DNA of 64,000 nucleotides from JANRJY01 sp033763735 (lineage in GTDB: Bacteria; Bacteroidota; Bacteroidia; Cytophagales; UBA9547). The position numbers and the translations under genes are program-made. Shown here piece after piece: positions 24,575 through 34,200 of this stretch. The first letter of the stretch is position 1; each line of letters opens with the position of its first letter. The notes beneath the pieces were generated by a model. It did not search any database. It had not been told where the DNA came from and was given only the letters and a program-made list of their open reading frames with translations. The stretch lies in the NCBI GenBank assembly GCA_033763735.1, contig JANRJY010000053.1, positions 62,001 through 126,000 on the forward strand, in the 5' to 3' direction.

Positions 24575-26632
24575 TTATTTTATACGTACTATTAAAATTG
24601 TATGATCGTCATTTATCCTAACTGAACCGCAATATTCGTGTAATATTTTTGCAAATTCATTTACCAAATCTTCAGGTGCCAAATGCGCATGGCGTTCAAT
24701 CAAATTCTTAATGCGCTCATACCCAAACTCTTCGTCCGCTTCGTTATTAGCTTCTACAATTCCATCTGTAAATCCAACAAATATATCTCCCGATGCAAAA
24801 CTTGCCGAAAAGGGTTCTATCATGGCTCCAAACGAATGATTACGAATAATTCCCAATCCTATTCCCTTTGGTTCAATATAGGAAGCACTTTTTGAAGAAG
24901 CACTGTAATGTAGGATAGGACAATGACCTGCTCTAGCGGTGCGATACGTTTTTTTTACAAAGTCAAACTGAATTAAAGAGAAAGTCGCAAATGAAGATTT
25001 TGCCAAACTAACTGATAATGCATTATTCGCTTTTTCCAAAAAACTAATTGGTTCAAGATTAAATTGAACCAAGCTATGAAATATCCCTTTCAAATTGGCC
25101 ATGTGAAATGAAGCAGATGTTCCTTTGCCCGACACATCACCTATAGCCATGCTATATATACCTTCATCTGATTTGTAATAATCAAAATAGTCACCTCCTA
25201 CCTCGTCAGGCGACTCAGTAAAAGTAGCCATTTCTATCCACGAATCGTTAATGATGCTTTTTGGCAATAGTTTTTCCTGTACGCGTTTGGCAATTTCTAG
25301 TTCCTCTTTGTAACGTGCGTTTTGAACCGCTTGATAAACCAACCTATAATTAGATATTGACACACTTGCCTGATTGACATAGGCACTTACAATAGAAATT
25401 AATTCTTTGTCAAAACCATTTTTGATATCAGAAAATATAAATATTGTTCCTAATTTTTCTCCATAATTAATCAAAGGAATTGCTAACATGGATTGTATGT
25501 ATCTCACATTAGCATCCGGAGAATTTTTAATTTTATTCACATCCTCAATTAATAAGTAATCGTTGTCAACTTTCAAATTATTTTTTCGCAAAAAGGTTTT
25601 TAAAGTGTAAAACCTCGATTTGTCCAGATTTTTGTAAATAATACTTTTGGGATTTCCGGATTCATCGAGCATTTCAAGTGCTGCAGCATTTGCAACAAAA
25701 GTACCGGTACAACTATCGATTAATATGCCATATACTTCATCTTCGGTTTTACCCATTTGAGCACTGCTGCTTAATTTTTGAAGATTCACTACTTCTCCAA
25801 ATTTTTGTTCAAATACCGAAGATGTTGGCAGGTTAAATAGTAGCACCAACACTGAAAACAGTGAATAAATGCCAATAAATGCAAGTATGGATAGCACAAA
25901 CAGATTGTTGGCCAAATCGGTTATAAGGGCACTTTCTTCTGAATCTTTCCAAATATTAAACAGAAATAAAAAGTCAAAAAACAATAAAATAATCAAGAAT
26001 AAAATGCTAAGCCACTTTTGGCTGAAATTTAAGTAAGCAATCCATCTTAAATTCAATGAAAGTATAAAAGCCATTACCATTATAGGAATGGCTGCCAAAC
26101 TGAATAAAATATCTTTATTGTTGATATTCAGAAAGTTAAAAAGGATGCTTATATAAATGAGATATTCAAAAATGTTCCAAAGGTTGGCTGTTTCTTTACT
26201 TTTTTGATAAAGAATCATTTTTTTGAAAGTAAAAAATACTACCGACACAAAAAGAATTGTTGTTGCAATAGTAATGTGGTAAAAAATATTGATGACGATA
26301 AAGTCTTTTTCAGGGAAAATGGACATTAAGATATTGCCTATAAACTCATTTCCAATTAATATTAAAGTGGCTATAAGACCGGTAATGAAGCATTTCCAGA
26401 GCAAGTCATTAAATCCTTGACCCTCAAATCCGCCAATGGTGAGTTTATAAAAAAAGAAAGTTGAGATAATGACCACACTTAATAAAAAGTGGCGAAATGC
26501 ATAATACCAATAAGAATTGTTCAGTTGCATATCTGAAAAAATTGAAAATGCATCTGTGGTTGCTAAAAATACCCAGCTCAGTATAGCAACAAAAATATAT
26601 AACTGCTGATAATTTCGTTTAGTTAAAGCCAC
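24575..26632 (-). CDS. Membrane-bound GAF/SpoIIE-type PP2C phosphatase
   Basis: 685 residues from a GTG start; an in-frame stop lies two codons upstream of it, so no earlier start is available. About seven to eight transmembrane segments in residues 1-270, a GAF-like domain at about 290-430, a short coiled helix, then a PP2C/RsbU-type serine phosphatase: metal-binding GGDYFDYY, MAIGDVSGKGTSASFHMA and the C-terminal FVGFTDGIVEANN. Such proteins dephosphorylate anti-sigma antagonists in partner-switching pathways; no anti-sigma partner is in the window. Signal unknown. Confidence 0.92.
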   Translation of the reverse strand: MALTKRNYQQLYIFVAILSWVFLATTDAFSIFSDMQLNNSYWYYAFRHFLLSVVIISTFFFYKLTIGGFEGQGFNDLLWKCFITGLIATLILIGNEFIGNILMSIFPEKDFIVINIFYHITIATTILFVSVVFFTFKKMILYQKSKETANLWNIFEYLIYISILFNFLNINNKDILFSLAAIPIMVMAFILSLNLRWIAYLNFSQKWLSILFLIILLFFDFLFLFNIWKDSEESALITDLANNLFVLSILAFIGIYSLFSVLVLLFNLPTSSVFEQKFGEVVNLQKLSSSAQMGKTEDEVYGILIDSCTGTFVANAAALEMLDESGNPKSIIYKNLDKSRFYTLKTFLRKNNLKVDNDYLLIEDVNKIKNSPDANVRYIQSMLAIPLINYGEKLGTIFIFSDIKNGFDKELISIVSAYVNQASVSISNYRLVYQAVQNARYKEELEIAKRVQEKLLPKSIINDSWIEMATFTESPDEVGGDYFDYYKSDEGIYSMAIGDVSGKGTSASFHMANLKGIFHSLVQFNLEPISFLEKANNALSVSLAKSSFATFSLIQFDFVKKTYRTARAGHCPILHYSASSKSASYIEPKGIGLGIIRNHSFGAMIEPFSASFASGDIFVGFTDGIVEANNEADEEFGYERIKNLIERHAHLAPEDLVNEFAKILHEYCGSVRINDDHTILIVRIK

Positions 26633-26696
26633 TTCTCAAATTACAACAAAGTTTTTGAAAATATGAAATCAAAAAATCTATTTCAAACACATTAAG

Positions 26697-26727
26697 TTTG
26701 AACCTATCTCAAAAAAAATCATATTTG
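26697..26727 (+). promoter_or_regulatory. Promoter of rbfA, probably leaderless
   Basis: TTTG (26697-26700), 19-bp spacer, CATATTTG (26720-26727), seven of eight to consensus. The ATG follows 4 bp later, so the transcript would begin at or beside the start codon. Confidence 0.5.
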
Positions 26728-26731
26728 TGGT

Positions 26732-27103
26732 ATGGACACCAAAAGGCAAATGAAATATGCTAAAATGTTGCAAAAAGAAATGAGCAATATTTTTCAAATA
26801 GAAATGAGAGGTGCATTTGGAAATGCATTTATTACCATTACGCATGTAGAAGTTAGTCCGGATATGAGTGTAGCTAAGTTCTATTTAAGCTTTATGTTAG
26901 CCGAATCCAACGAAGCACTATTAGATCAAATTCGGGATTCAGCAAAAAAAATCAGACAGATACTGGGTACTAAAATACGTCACCAGGTACGCATTATTCC
27001 GGAAGTTATATTTTTCATGGATGACAGTGCTTCTTATGCAATCAAAATGGACAAAATAATTTCGGATTTGAAAGTGCCTAAAAATCCGATGCCGGAATCA
27101 TGA
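26732..27103 (+). CDS. rbfA: Ribosome-binding factor A
   Basis: 123 residues with the KH-like fold of RbfA, which helps mature the 5' end of 16S rRNA in the 30S subunit. Typical features are RQMKYAKMLQKEMSNIF at the start, ITITHVEVSPDMSVAKFYLS in the centre, and the C-terminal VRIIPEVIFFMDDSASYAIKMDKII. The 3' end overlaps the FtsX-family permease by 4 bp, a pairing common in Bacteroidota. Confidence 0.94.
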   Translation: MDTKRQMKYAKMLQKEMSNIFQIEMRGAFGNAFITITHVEVSPDMSVAKFYLSFMLAESNEALLDQIRDSAKKIRQILGTKIRHQVRIIPEVIFFMDDSASYAIKMDKIISDLKVPKNPMPES

Positions 27104-28323
27104 ATATTAACTTTTTTATTGCTTTTAGGTATCTTTTTTCAAGAAAAAAACGAAATTTCATCAATTTTATATCTTTTCTATCTGCATTTGGGGTTTGTAT
27201 AGGTACTATGGCTTTGGTTATAGTATTATCTGTATTTAATGGTTTGGAAGAACTTATGAAATCCATTTACCATTCCTTTGATGCAGACCTCAGAGTTGCT
27301 CCATTTGAAGGAAAAACCATTGATACCCAAAATGGAAAAATGGTAAATTACTTAACTTCTAAAGATGAAATTGAAGCTGTAACTGAAGTATTGGAAGACA
27401 ACGCGCTTATCAAGTATAAAGACCAACAGGCGGTAGTTAAAGTAAAAGCCCTTTCAAGTAATTATTCGAGGCAATACAATATTGGACAATACGTAGTTCA
27501 GGGCAAACCAATATTAGAAGAAAATGGATTGAATTTTGCAATTTTAGGTCGAGGAGTGCAATATAAACTTGGCGTAGATGTACAAAACAAATTTCATATG
27601 TTGCAATTTTATTATCCTAAGCAAATTGATAATGTGCAATTCAACCCTGAGAAGGCTTTTAATAACTCCTTGATATATCCTGGAGCTGTATTTGCCCTAG
27701 AACAAAGATATGACGAGCAATATGTATTGGTACCTTTAAAGTTTGGCATTGAACTAATGAATGCTGCAAATAAAAGATCTTATTTTGAAATTAAACTTAA
27801 AAACCTTAATAATATTGATAAAGTAAAAAATGAGTTAAAAAAGCAACTGGGGCCTAATTTTCAAGTACTTACACGTGAAGAGTTACATAAAAGCATGCTT
27901 AGAGCAGTGAAAATCGAAAAGCTATTTATGTATGTTACTTTTTCTATTATTATGGCTATTTCATCGCTCAACATTTTTTTTATGCTTACAATGTTGGCAT
28001 TAGAAAAAAAACATGATATGTACATTTTACATTCCATGGGCACACAAAAAGTATCAATTAACAGAATATTTTTACTGGTGGGAGTAATGATAGCCGGCAT
28101 TGGTGCTGTTACAGGGTTAGGGTTGGGTTACATGATTTGCTACTTGCAACAAACTTATGGGTTGGTAACTATGGGAAGTGAAACCTCCTTAGTCAACGCC
28201 TATCCGGTAAAAATGACAGTAATAGACTTCGTGATGAGTGGCATTATTGTATTCGTGGTTGCAATAATAATAAGCATTCAACCCGCATCCAAAGCAGCAA
28301 AAAGTGCGCACATACCTTCTTAA
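27100..28323 (+). CDS. LolC/LolE-like FtsX-family ABC permease
   Basis: 407 residues: an N-terminal transmembrane helix (about 23-48; the start carries the RYLFSRKKRNFINFISFLSAFGV motif of LolC/E), a long periplasmic domain to about 265, then three transmembrane helices with the FtsX fold (YVTFSIIMAISSLNIFFML..., MIAGIGAVTGLGLGYMICY, IIVFVVAIIISIQPASKAAK). Likely part of lipoprotein release from the inner membrane; its ATPase is not adjacent. Coupled to rbfA by a 4-bp overlap. A 14-bp palindrome overlaps its stop codon. Confidence 0.87.
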   Translation: MNINFFIAFRYLFSRKKRNFINFISFLSAFGVCIGTMALVIVLSVFNGLEELMKSIYHSFDADLRVAPFEGKTIDTQNGKMVNYLTSKDEIEAVTEVLEDNALIKYKDQQAVVKVKALSSNYSRQYNIGQYVVQGKPILEENGLNFAILGRGVQYKLGVDVQNKFHMLQFYYPKQIDNVQFNPEKAFNNSLIYPGAVFALEQRYDEQYVLVPLKFGIELMNAANKRSYFEIKLKNLNNIDKVKNELKKQLGPNFQVLTREELHKSMLRAVKIEKLFMYVTFSIIMAISSLNIFFMLTMLALEKKHDMYILHSMGTQKVSINRIFLLVGVMIAGIGAVTGLGLGYMICYLQQTYGLVTMGSETSLVNAYPVKMTVIDFVMSGIIVFVVAIIISIQPASKAAKSAHIPS

Positions 28324-28476
28324 CTATAGTTAATCCTAAATTTACTTTTCCATTAATAAAATTTAAACTGAGGTATACTTATAAAATTTTACAAAAAAAC
28401 TTTCTAGTATGAAAGAATAGAATTTTCAAAACAAAAAATCAAAAATAGGTTTTACTAATTTCAATATAAAAATGAC

Positions 28477-28608
28477 CTATTTTGCACTTACGACTTCATT
28501 TTGAACCGCAACCTTGCTTGAAGATTTATTTAAATCTACTAATTTCCAAGTAACTATAGCAATTATACAAATCAAAATTACGGCAGTTTCGATGATTACA
28601 TTTTTCAT
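28477..28608 (-). CDS. Small single-pass membrane protein (43 aa)
   Basis: ATG at 28608 gives 43 residues: MKNVIIETAVILICIIAIVT, one transmembrane segment at about 5-21, then a polar tail ending VVSAK. No family recognised. It is the only coding signal in the 383-bp spacer 28324-28706. Hydrophobic pattern and charge after the membrane span (K22, D25) suggest a real protein with N-out or N-in single-pass topology. No promoter or SD seen. Confidence 0.45.
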   Translation of the reverse strand: MKNVIIETAVILICIIAIVTWKLVDLNKSSSKVAVQNEVVSAK

Positions 28609-28701
28609 AGTAAATAGAAAATAGAAATAAAATATTTACAATGATATTCTAACTTAGTTAAAATAAGCTTAAAGGCTCATTAAAACACCATTAAAAAAAA
28701 T

Positions 28702-28709
28702 TATCTTTG
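28702..28709 (+). promoter_or_regulatory. -7 box for the MORN-repeat gene
   Basis: TATCTTTG, exact TAnnTTTG match, 15 bp before the ATG at 28725. It makes the upstream TTG start at 28707 impossible for this transcript. Confidence 0.6.
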
Positions 28710-28724
28710 CTATTATTTTTATTT

Positions 28725-30554
28725 ATGCATTCAAAAAGCTTTGCTTTTCTGATTTTGATAGTTGGTTATTGTGCCTCACTCCGAGCTCAGCACGTAATAC
28801 GCAGTTACTTTGATTCTGATAAGAAAAAAATACGCGAAGAATATAGAGTATTATCAAATGACACCACCATACTGGATGGGTTGTACAAAACCTATTACGA
28901 AAATGGCAAAGTCAAAACTGTAGGTTTTTATACCAGAGGACAAGCTACTGACTATTGGGAATATTTTTATGAAAATGGAAATCTTAGAATGGAGGGTTTA
29001 ATTAATAACTTCATGCAAGAAGGATTTTGGATATTTTATTATGAAAATGGGGTCAAAAGTATGGAAGGAAATATGAGTAAAGGTAAGAAAAATGGATATT
29101 GGCGATTTTATAATGAAGATGGGAAAATTAAGTCAGAAGGGATGATTCGCGAAGGTAGAAACGAAGGTGAATGGAAATATTATTACGAAGAGGGTATTGT
29201 AAAAGCTACTGGGAGTTATGCAGATGGAATAGGTTATTATCTTGAATACTTTCCTGATGGTAAAAAGAAAATGGAAGGCAAAATTAAACTTGGAAAAAGT
29301 GATAGTACGTGGAAATATTATCATCCCAATGGGAATTTAAAAGCCATTGGAAACGAAATAAGCGGATTGAAAGACGGTGTTTGGAAGTTTTATAACGAAA
29401 ATGGCATTATTGCAAGCGAAGGTGTATACAAAAATGGCAAAACTAATGGCAAATGGACCTATTACGATGAACAAGGTAAAATAAGCGCCCAAGGCGATGA
29501 AAAAGAAGGCCAAAGAGAAGGCCAATGGCGAATGTTTTATCCAAATGGTAAAATTAAAGGAAAAGGTAATTTTGAAAATGGAAATGGCGCTTACGAAGAA
29601 TTTTATGAATCCGGAAAAATAAAAGTAAAAGGAAGCATAAAAAAAGGGGTTTTTGAAGGACTTTGGGAGTTCTATTATGAAGATGGCACTAAAGAAGGTG
29701 AATGTTTGTACAACAATGGTGAGGGTTGGTATACCGGATATTACCCAGAAAAAATAAAAAAAATGGAAGGTATGTTGCGCGAAGGCAACAAAGTAGGCGT
29801 ATGGAAATTGTATAAGAAAGATGGGAAAATTGCCGGTTATTATAAGACTTATAATGAAGAAAATGAAGCTGAAACAATTGTTCCAGGCAAATCAGATGAA
29901 GTTGCCATAGTCAAACTTAAAGGAGTAACAGTAAACTCAAAAAAGAAAAAACCTAAATTAAGGCTATACCGACCAGATCCAAATGTGTATAAAACGTTTA
30001 TATTAGGTTACGATCCGGTACAACTTTTATCAAATGGTTATTCGTTTTTTTTAGAGTATTATGTACAGGAGAAATGGGGACTTGAAGCTAATTTAACTTA
30101 TTTCAGAGGCCCATTATTTGAAAACTTTGCCAATTTAGGTTTCAACAAAGTGTATTTGATTGGAAATGGATATAGTCTTCGATACAAAAAATATTTTGCT
30201 AATGACGAATTCATAGGTAGACCATATGTGGGAGGTGAATTTCGATATGCCGATAAGGGATATTTTTCAAGGATTTCCGATACTTTATTGACTAATGGGA
30301 TGGACTCAAAAGTCGTAAGTATCAACGAAAAAAGTGCTGAAGTAATTGCGCTATTTGGTGATAGATTTATGAGGCAATTCAATAAGAAAGGCTTTACACT
30401 AGATTTATATTTAGGGATTGGATTGGGCTATAAAAATGTAGTTAAAAACTATTCAGCTGATGAATTAGGTGTTGGTGAAATTTTTAATGAGTATTTAAAA
30501 AGTGGATTTTATCCTGCATACCGATTTGGCGTAAGCATAGGATATGCCTTTTAA
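28725..30554 (+). CDS. Exported MORN_2-repeat protein with C-terminal outer-membrane-like domain
   Basis: 609 residues. The ATG at 28725 gives signal peptide MHSKSFAFLILIVGYCASLRAQ. Residues 50-375 hold about 14 MORN_2-type repeats of the pattern YYxNGKxKxxGxxxxGxxxGxWxFYY (as in YwqK-family proteins). The last about 190 residues (LILGYDPVQLLSNGYSFFLEYY... GIGLGYKNVV... YPAYRFGVSIGYAF) alternate hydrophobic residues and end in F, like an outer-membrane beta-barrel or porin-like domain. The repeats would then lie at the periplasmic or extracellular face. Function unknown. Convergent with the SOUL gene. Confidence 0.82.
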   Translation: MHSKSFAFLILIVGYCASLRAQHVIRSYFDSDKKKIREEYRVLSNDTTILDGLYKTYYENGKVKTVGFYTRGQATDYWEYFYENGNLRMEGLINNFMQEGFWIFYYENGVKSMEGNMSKGKKNGYWRFYNEDGKIKSEGMIREGRNEGEWKYYYEEGIVKATGSYADGIGYYLEYFPDGKKKMEGKIKLGKSDSTWKYYHPNGNLKAIGNEISGLKDGVWKFYNENGIIASEGVYKNGKTNGKWTYYDEQGKISAQGDEKEGQREGQWRMFYPNGKIKGKGNFENGNGAYEEFYESGKIKVKGSIKKGVFEGLWEFYYEDGTKEGECLYNNGEGWYTGYYPEKIKKMEGMLREGNKVGVWKLYKKDGKIAGYYKTYNEENEAETIVPGKSDEVAIVKLKGVTVNSKKKKPKLRLYRPDPNVYKTFILGYDPVQLLSNGYSFFLEYYVQEKWGLEANLTYFRGPLFENFANLGFNKVYLIGNGYSLRYKKYFANDEFIGRPYVGGEFRYADKGYFSRISDTLLTNGMDSKVVSINEKSAEVIALFGDRFMRQFNKKGFTLDLYLGIGLGYKNVVKNYSADELGVGEIFNEYLKSGFYPAYRFGVSIGYAF

Positions 30555-30565
30555 GTTATTTAATA

Positions 30566-31159
30566 TTACTTCCAATCTACATTTACTATAATTTCATTCC
30601 TTCTAAATAGGATTTGATACGGTGCATTATATCCTAAAAACCGAAAATCTCCATAATATTTAATAGATTGATTATCAAGTGCTTCTTTGAGTTTTTTAGT
30701 ATATTTTTTTATATCCGAATCCGAAGCATATCCACTAAAACGAATAGCCGCTACCGTTTCCTCCTCAACTTCTTGTAATTGTACCATACTTGAATTAGGT
30801 TCAGGCAACTCGGATTTTTGAAATTTTGATGGCATAACAAAACTCATATACGAAACCGAATCTTTGATATTCATATGCACAGGAGCAGTCATCGAAATTT
30901 TTTGATTTGATTTATTACCTCCAAATATGTAGTTTGCCAAATTTCTAAAACCTGAATTGCCTACATTCTCATAGGTACTAGCAGGAATAACGGTAGTTGC
31001 AAATATGGCTTTATTGTATTTTCTGATTTCGAATTCCCCAAAGGACTTAAGAATACTATATTTTTGAATTTCTATGTTGCCATCTGCCATAGAAATGTAG
31101 GTTTGAAAGATTATAAATATAACTATGATGATGCTTAAAGTAATTAAAAGTATTTTCAC
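30566..31159 (-). CDS. SOUL-family heme-binding protein
   Basis: 197 residues: one N-terminal membrane anchor (about 3-22), then a SOUL domain starting IEIQKYSILKSFGEFEIRKYN, with FRNLANYIFGGNKSNQKISMTAPV (about 71-94) and the C-terminal FLGYNAPYQILFRRNEIIVNV. The family binds heme or similar tetrapyrroles; the anchoring suggests the periplasmic side of the inner membrane. No heme-biosynthesis gene is near. Confidence 0.92.
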   Translation of the reverse strand: MKILLITLSIIIVIFIIFQTYISMADGNIEIQKYSILKSFGEFEIRKYNKAIFATTVIPASTYENVGNSGFRNLANYIFGGNKSNQKISMTAPVHMNIKDSVSYMSFVMPSKFQKSELPEPNSSMVQLQEVEEETVAAIRFSGYASDSDIKKYTKKLKEALDNQSIKYYGDFRFLGYNAPYQILFRRNEIIVNVDWK

Positions 31160-31233
31160 GTAGATTTATTTAAGAATATATTTAATCAACAAGCTTATCA
31201 AACCTTTTGTTTAGATAAAACTTTTAAGATGTG

Positions 31234-34200
31234 CTATTTCAGTACTGTAATTGAACCAGTAATAGGTTTGGAACCATCCTTCCGATCAATCAAATACCAA
31301 TAAGTTGCCGCAGGCAAGTTTCCTCCGTCCCATCCTGCAAATTCATCTCTATTAAAATAGGTTCCATTAAATGATGCAACTACAATTCCATGAATGTTAA
31401 AAATTTTGATTTCAGCATAATCTCTTAAATTGAGTTGAAATAATGTCCAATTTGAATTAGAACCAACAGATTCCGGAGTTAGGGCGTTAGGAATAAAATT
31501 CCCTGTTTGACACACCCGTATTCCAACTATATTGGAAAAATCTTCAGAACAAGTACCGCTGGTTACTTTGGCTCTGTAGTATAAAATACTTCCATATTCA
31601 TTTTGATTAGGAGTACTTAATACAGAATCGCGAACCGTTTGATTTTCAAGCAAATCAGCAAATCCAAAAAGACTATCTCTTGAAAATTGCCATTGGATGC
31701 TTCCTTTGGAGTCAAACAACCTGATTTGAGTATTCAATTTATAACAAATCAGATTGGTATCTGCAATTGCTACACCTCCTTTCGATTCAGGCACTACTCT
31801 GAGGAATACAGAATCGGAATATGCTTCATTTGGACATAATGAAACATTTACTACCGCCCTGAACTTTACATTTTCAGTTAAGGGATAGGTTTTAAATATT
31901 AAAGTTGAATCACTAAAAGTTCCTTGACTGTTACTCCAAAGTCCTGTGCTGGATCTTTTTTCTTGCCAACGAATTTTTCCATTATAATCCGATATCCTTA
32001 TATCAACCGATTGACCTCCACATATTTCGCCAATTTTATTAACAAGTTCTACAAGACCTACTTTTGGTGAAACAATACTTACAGTAGATGTATCATACTG
32101 AATAGCACACCCTTTAGATGCCGGTACAATGTAGTTAATAATGTATTTGCCTGGAATACTTCTTTGTAAATCAATTTCACCTGTTAGGCTATCAAGAACA
32201 AGCGAAGTTGCGCTTTTAAAATAGCCTCCTTGCGTAAGAATACTGCCCTGATTTGGCAAAAGAGTGCCTGTGTTACATTGAATTTCCTTGCTATAATCAA
32301 CAATTGGAGTTTCAGGTTTTTGATTGATAACAATGTCAGATTTATCCGATACAACAGCATTACATATCCCATTAGGTGGATTTACATATTGAACCGAGTA
32401 AGTACCGCCTGATACGTTATTCACATTTATTTCACCTGTTAAAGTATTGATTTGTAATCCTGGAGAAGCGATAAAATATCCATTAGTCGACAAATTAATT
32501 CGTGAGGTTAATGATATTAAAGGAACTATATCATTACAATATGGACCTGCATAGGAAATCGATGGTTTATCAGGTACTTTGTAAATAGTGAGATTGGTAC
32601 TTGCCGTGAGCACAGGGCAAGGTACATCATTTATAGAAGGTGTACGGTAAATTACGGTATAGCTGCCGGGAGCTGATTTTTTCATATCAATTTTGCCTAA
32701 TAAACTACTTACAAATACCAATCCAATTGGGTTAGAATTAAATGCTCCTTTCAAATCAAACGACCCGTTAGCAACTGGATCATTTTCACTTTGACAAAAC
32801 TCAGGATAGGTATAAGAAATAAATGGTGGTTGATAACTTCTATAAATATTAATATTAGCAGGAGAATTTGAAGTGTCGGGAGGGCAACCAACAGATCGGT
32901 TTTTTTTATAATTTACACTAAAAGATAATATTGGTATTGAAATTGATGAACTTATAGTTATTATTCCGGTAATAGGGTCCAACAAAATTCCTGGAGTATA
33001 GGTATAATAAGTGCCACCTGTTAATGTAACAGTTGGATATGCAAAACCATCTGTACTGCAATAGCCACTAAGTAGCTTATCGTAATTAATACTAGGAACT
33101 GTATTTCCTAAATTACCATTTACCGTTATAGTAGCAGTACTTGATTTATTCAAACATTGTGAAGTACCTGTAGTAACTCCAGAAGGAACAAGTGCTAAAT
33201 TTGTTACGGTTATGATATAAATTCCATTTGCAACACTGTTGAGGAATGCACTACCGTTTGATAAAAAGCTAATTTTAGCAGAATCGCAGCTATAGGAGGC
33301 ATTTGCAAAGGTGCTATCGACTTTATTAATTGGCAAAATTTTATTGTTTTCACACAATAAATTGAATCCATAATCAAATATAGGCGTGGGTGGATCGTCT
33401 TGAATATAAAACTGCACAAAATTACTTGGCACGGTACTCACTGCACAACCGGAACTTACATTAGCGATATATCGCGCAAAATAAATTTGTTGCGGGGTGT
33501 TTGAATTAAAATTTAGCTGACCAACTTGAGGGTTTGCTGTGCCTGATATACTCATTATTGAACCAGGAATTGCAACATTACTGCCATTGGTACTTGTAAC
33601 ATAAAAACTTCCCCCTGCAGGATTACCGGTAACGGTAAGCATTGCATTAATTTCATTGTTACAAAATATGGTTTTAGGAATTGTCAATTCAGGATTTGGT
33701 AATCCTATAAAAGTTATTAAAGCTTGTCCAACCACTGAAGGGCAAACCAATCCTGCATTAATTCTATATTCTATTATTCGAGGACCATTAGAAATATTAA
33801 AAGACTTAGGTGTGACTTCTCCTGAAGTTGGATCAACGGTTATATCTGCACTCGTTGAATAGAAAGCACCTCCACTGACACCTGAAATTCGATTTGGCAA
33901 TGGAATATTTACATTGGTACAATATTGAGGGTTGATGCCATAGTTAAAATTAGGCGTCAATGGCAATTGATCTACAAAAAATATTGCAAAATTAGAAACC
34001 GGATTTAAACAACCTCCATTAGCTGGCTTTGTGTAATATACTGTATAAGAGCCTCTTCCGGTTAGCGAACTTACATTTACAGATCCTGTAGTATTAATCG
34101 ATATATTATTATTTGGAAAAATCGTCCATGAACCCCCATCTCCGGGAGCAATTCCAGTTGAGGTTGGCATCGGAATCAAACCAATTCCATTACAATAAAA

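Noticed and set aside
28707..28724. TTG start for the MORN-repeat protein
   Set aside because: It lies within the -7 box itself; the ATG at 28725 gives a normal signal peptide.
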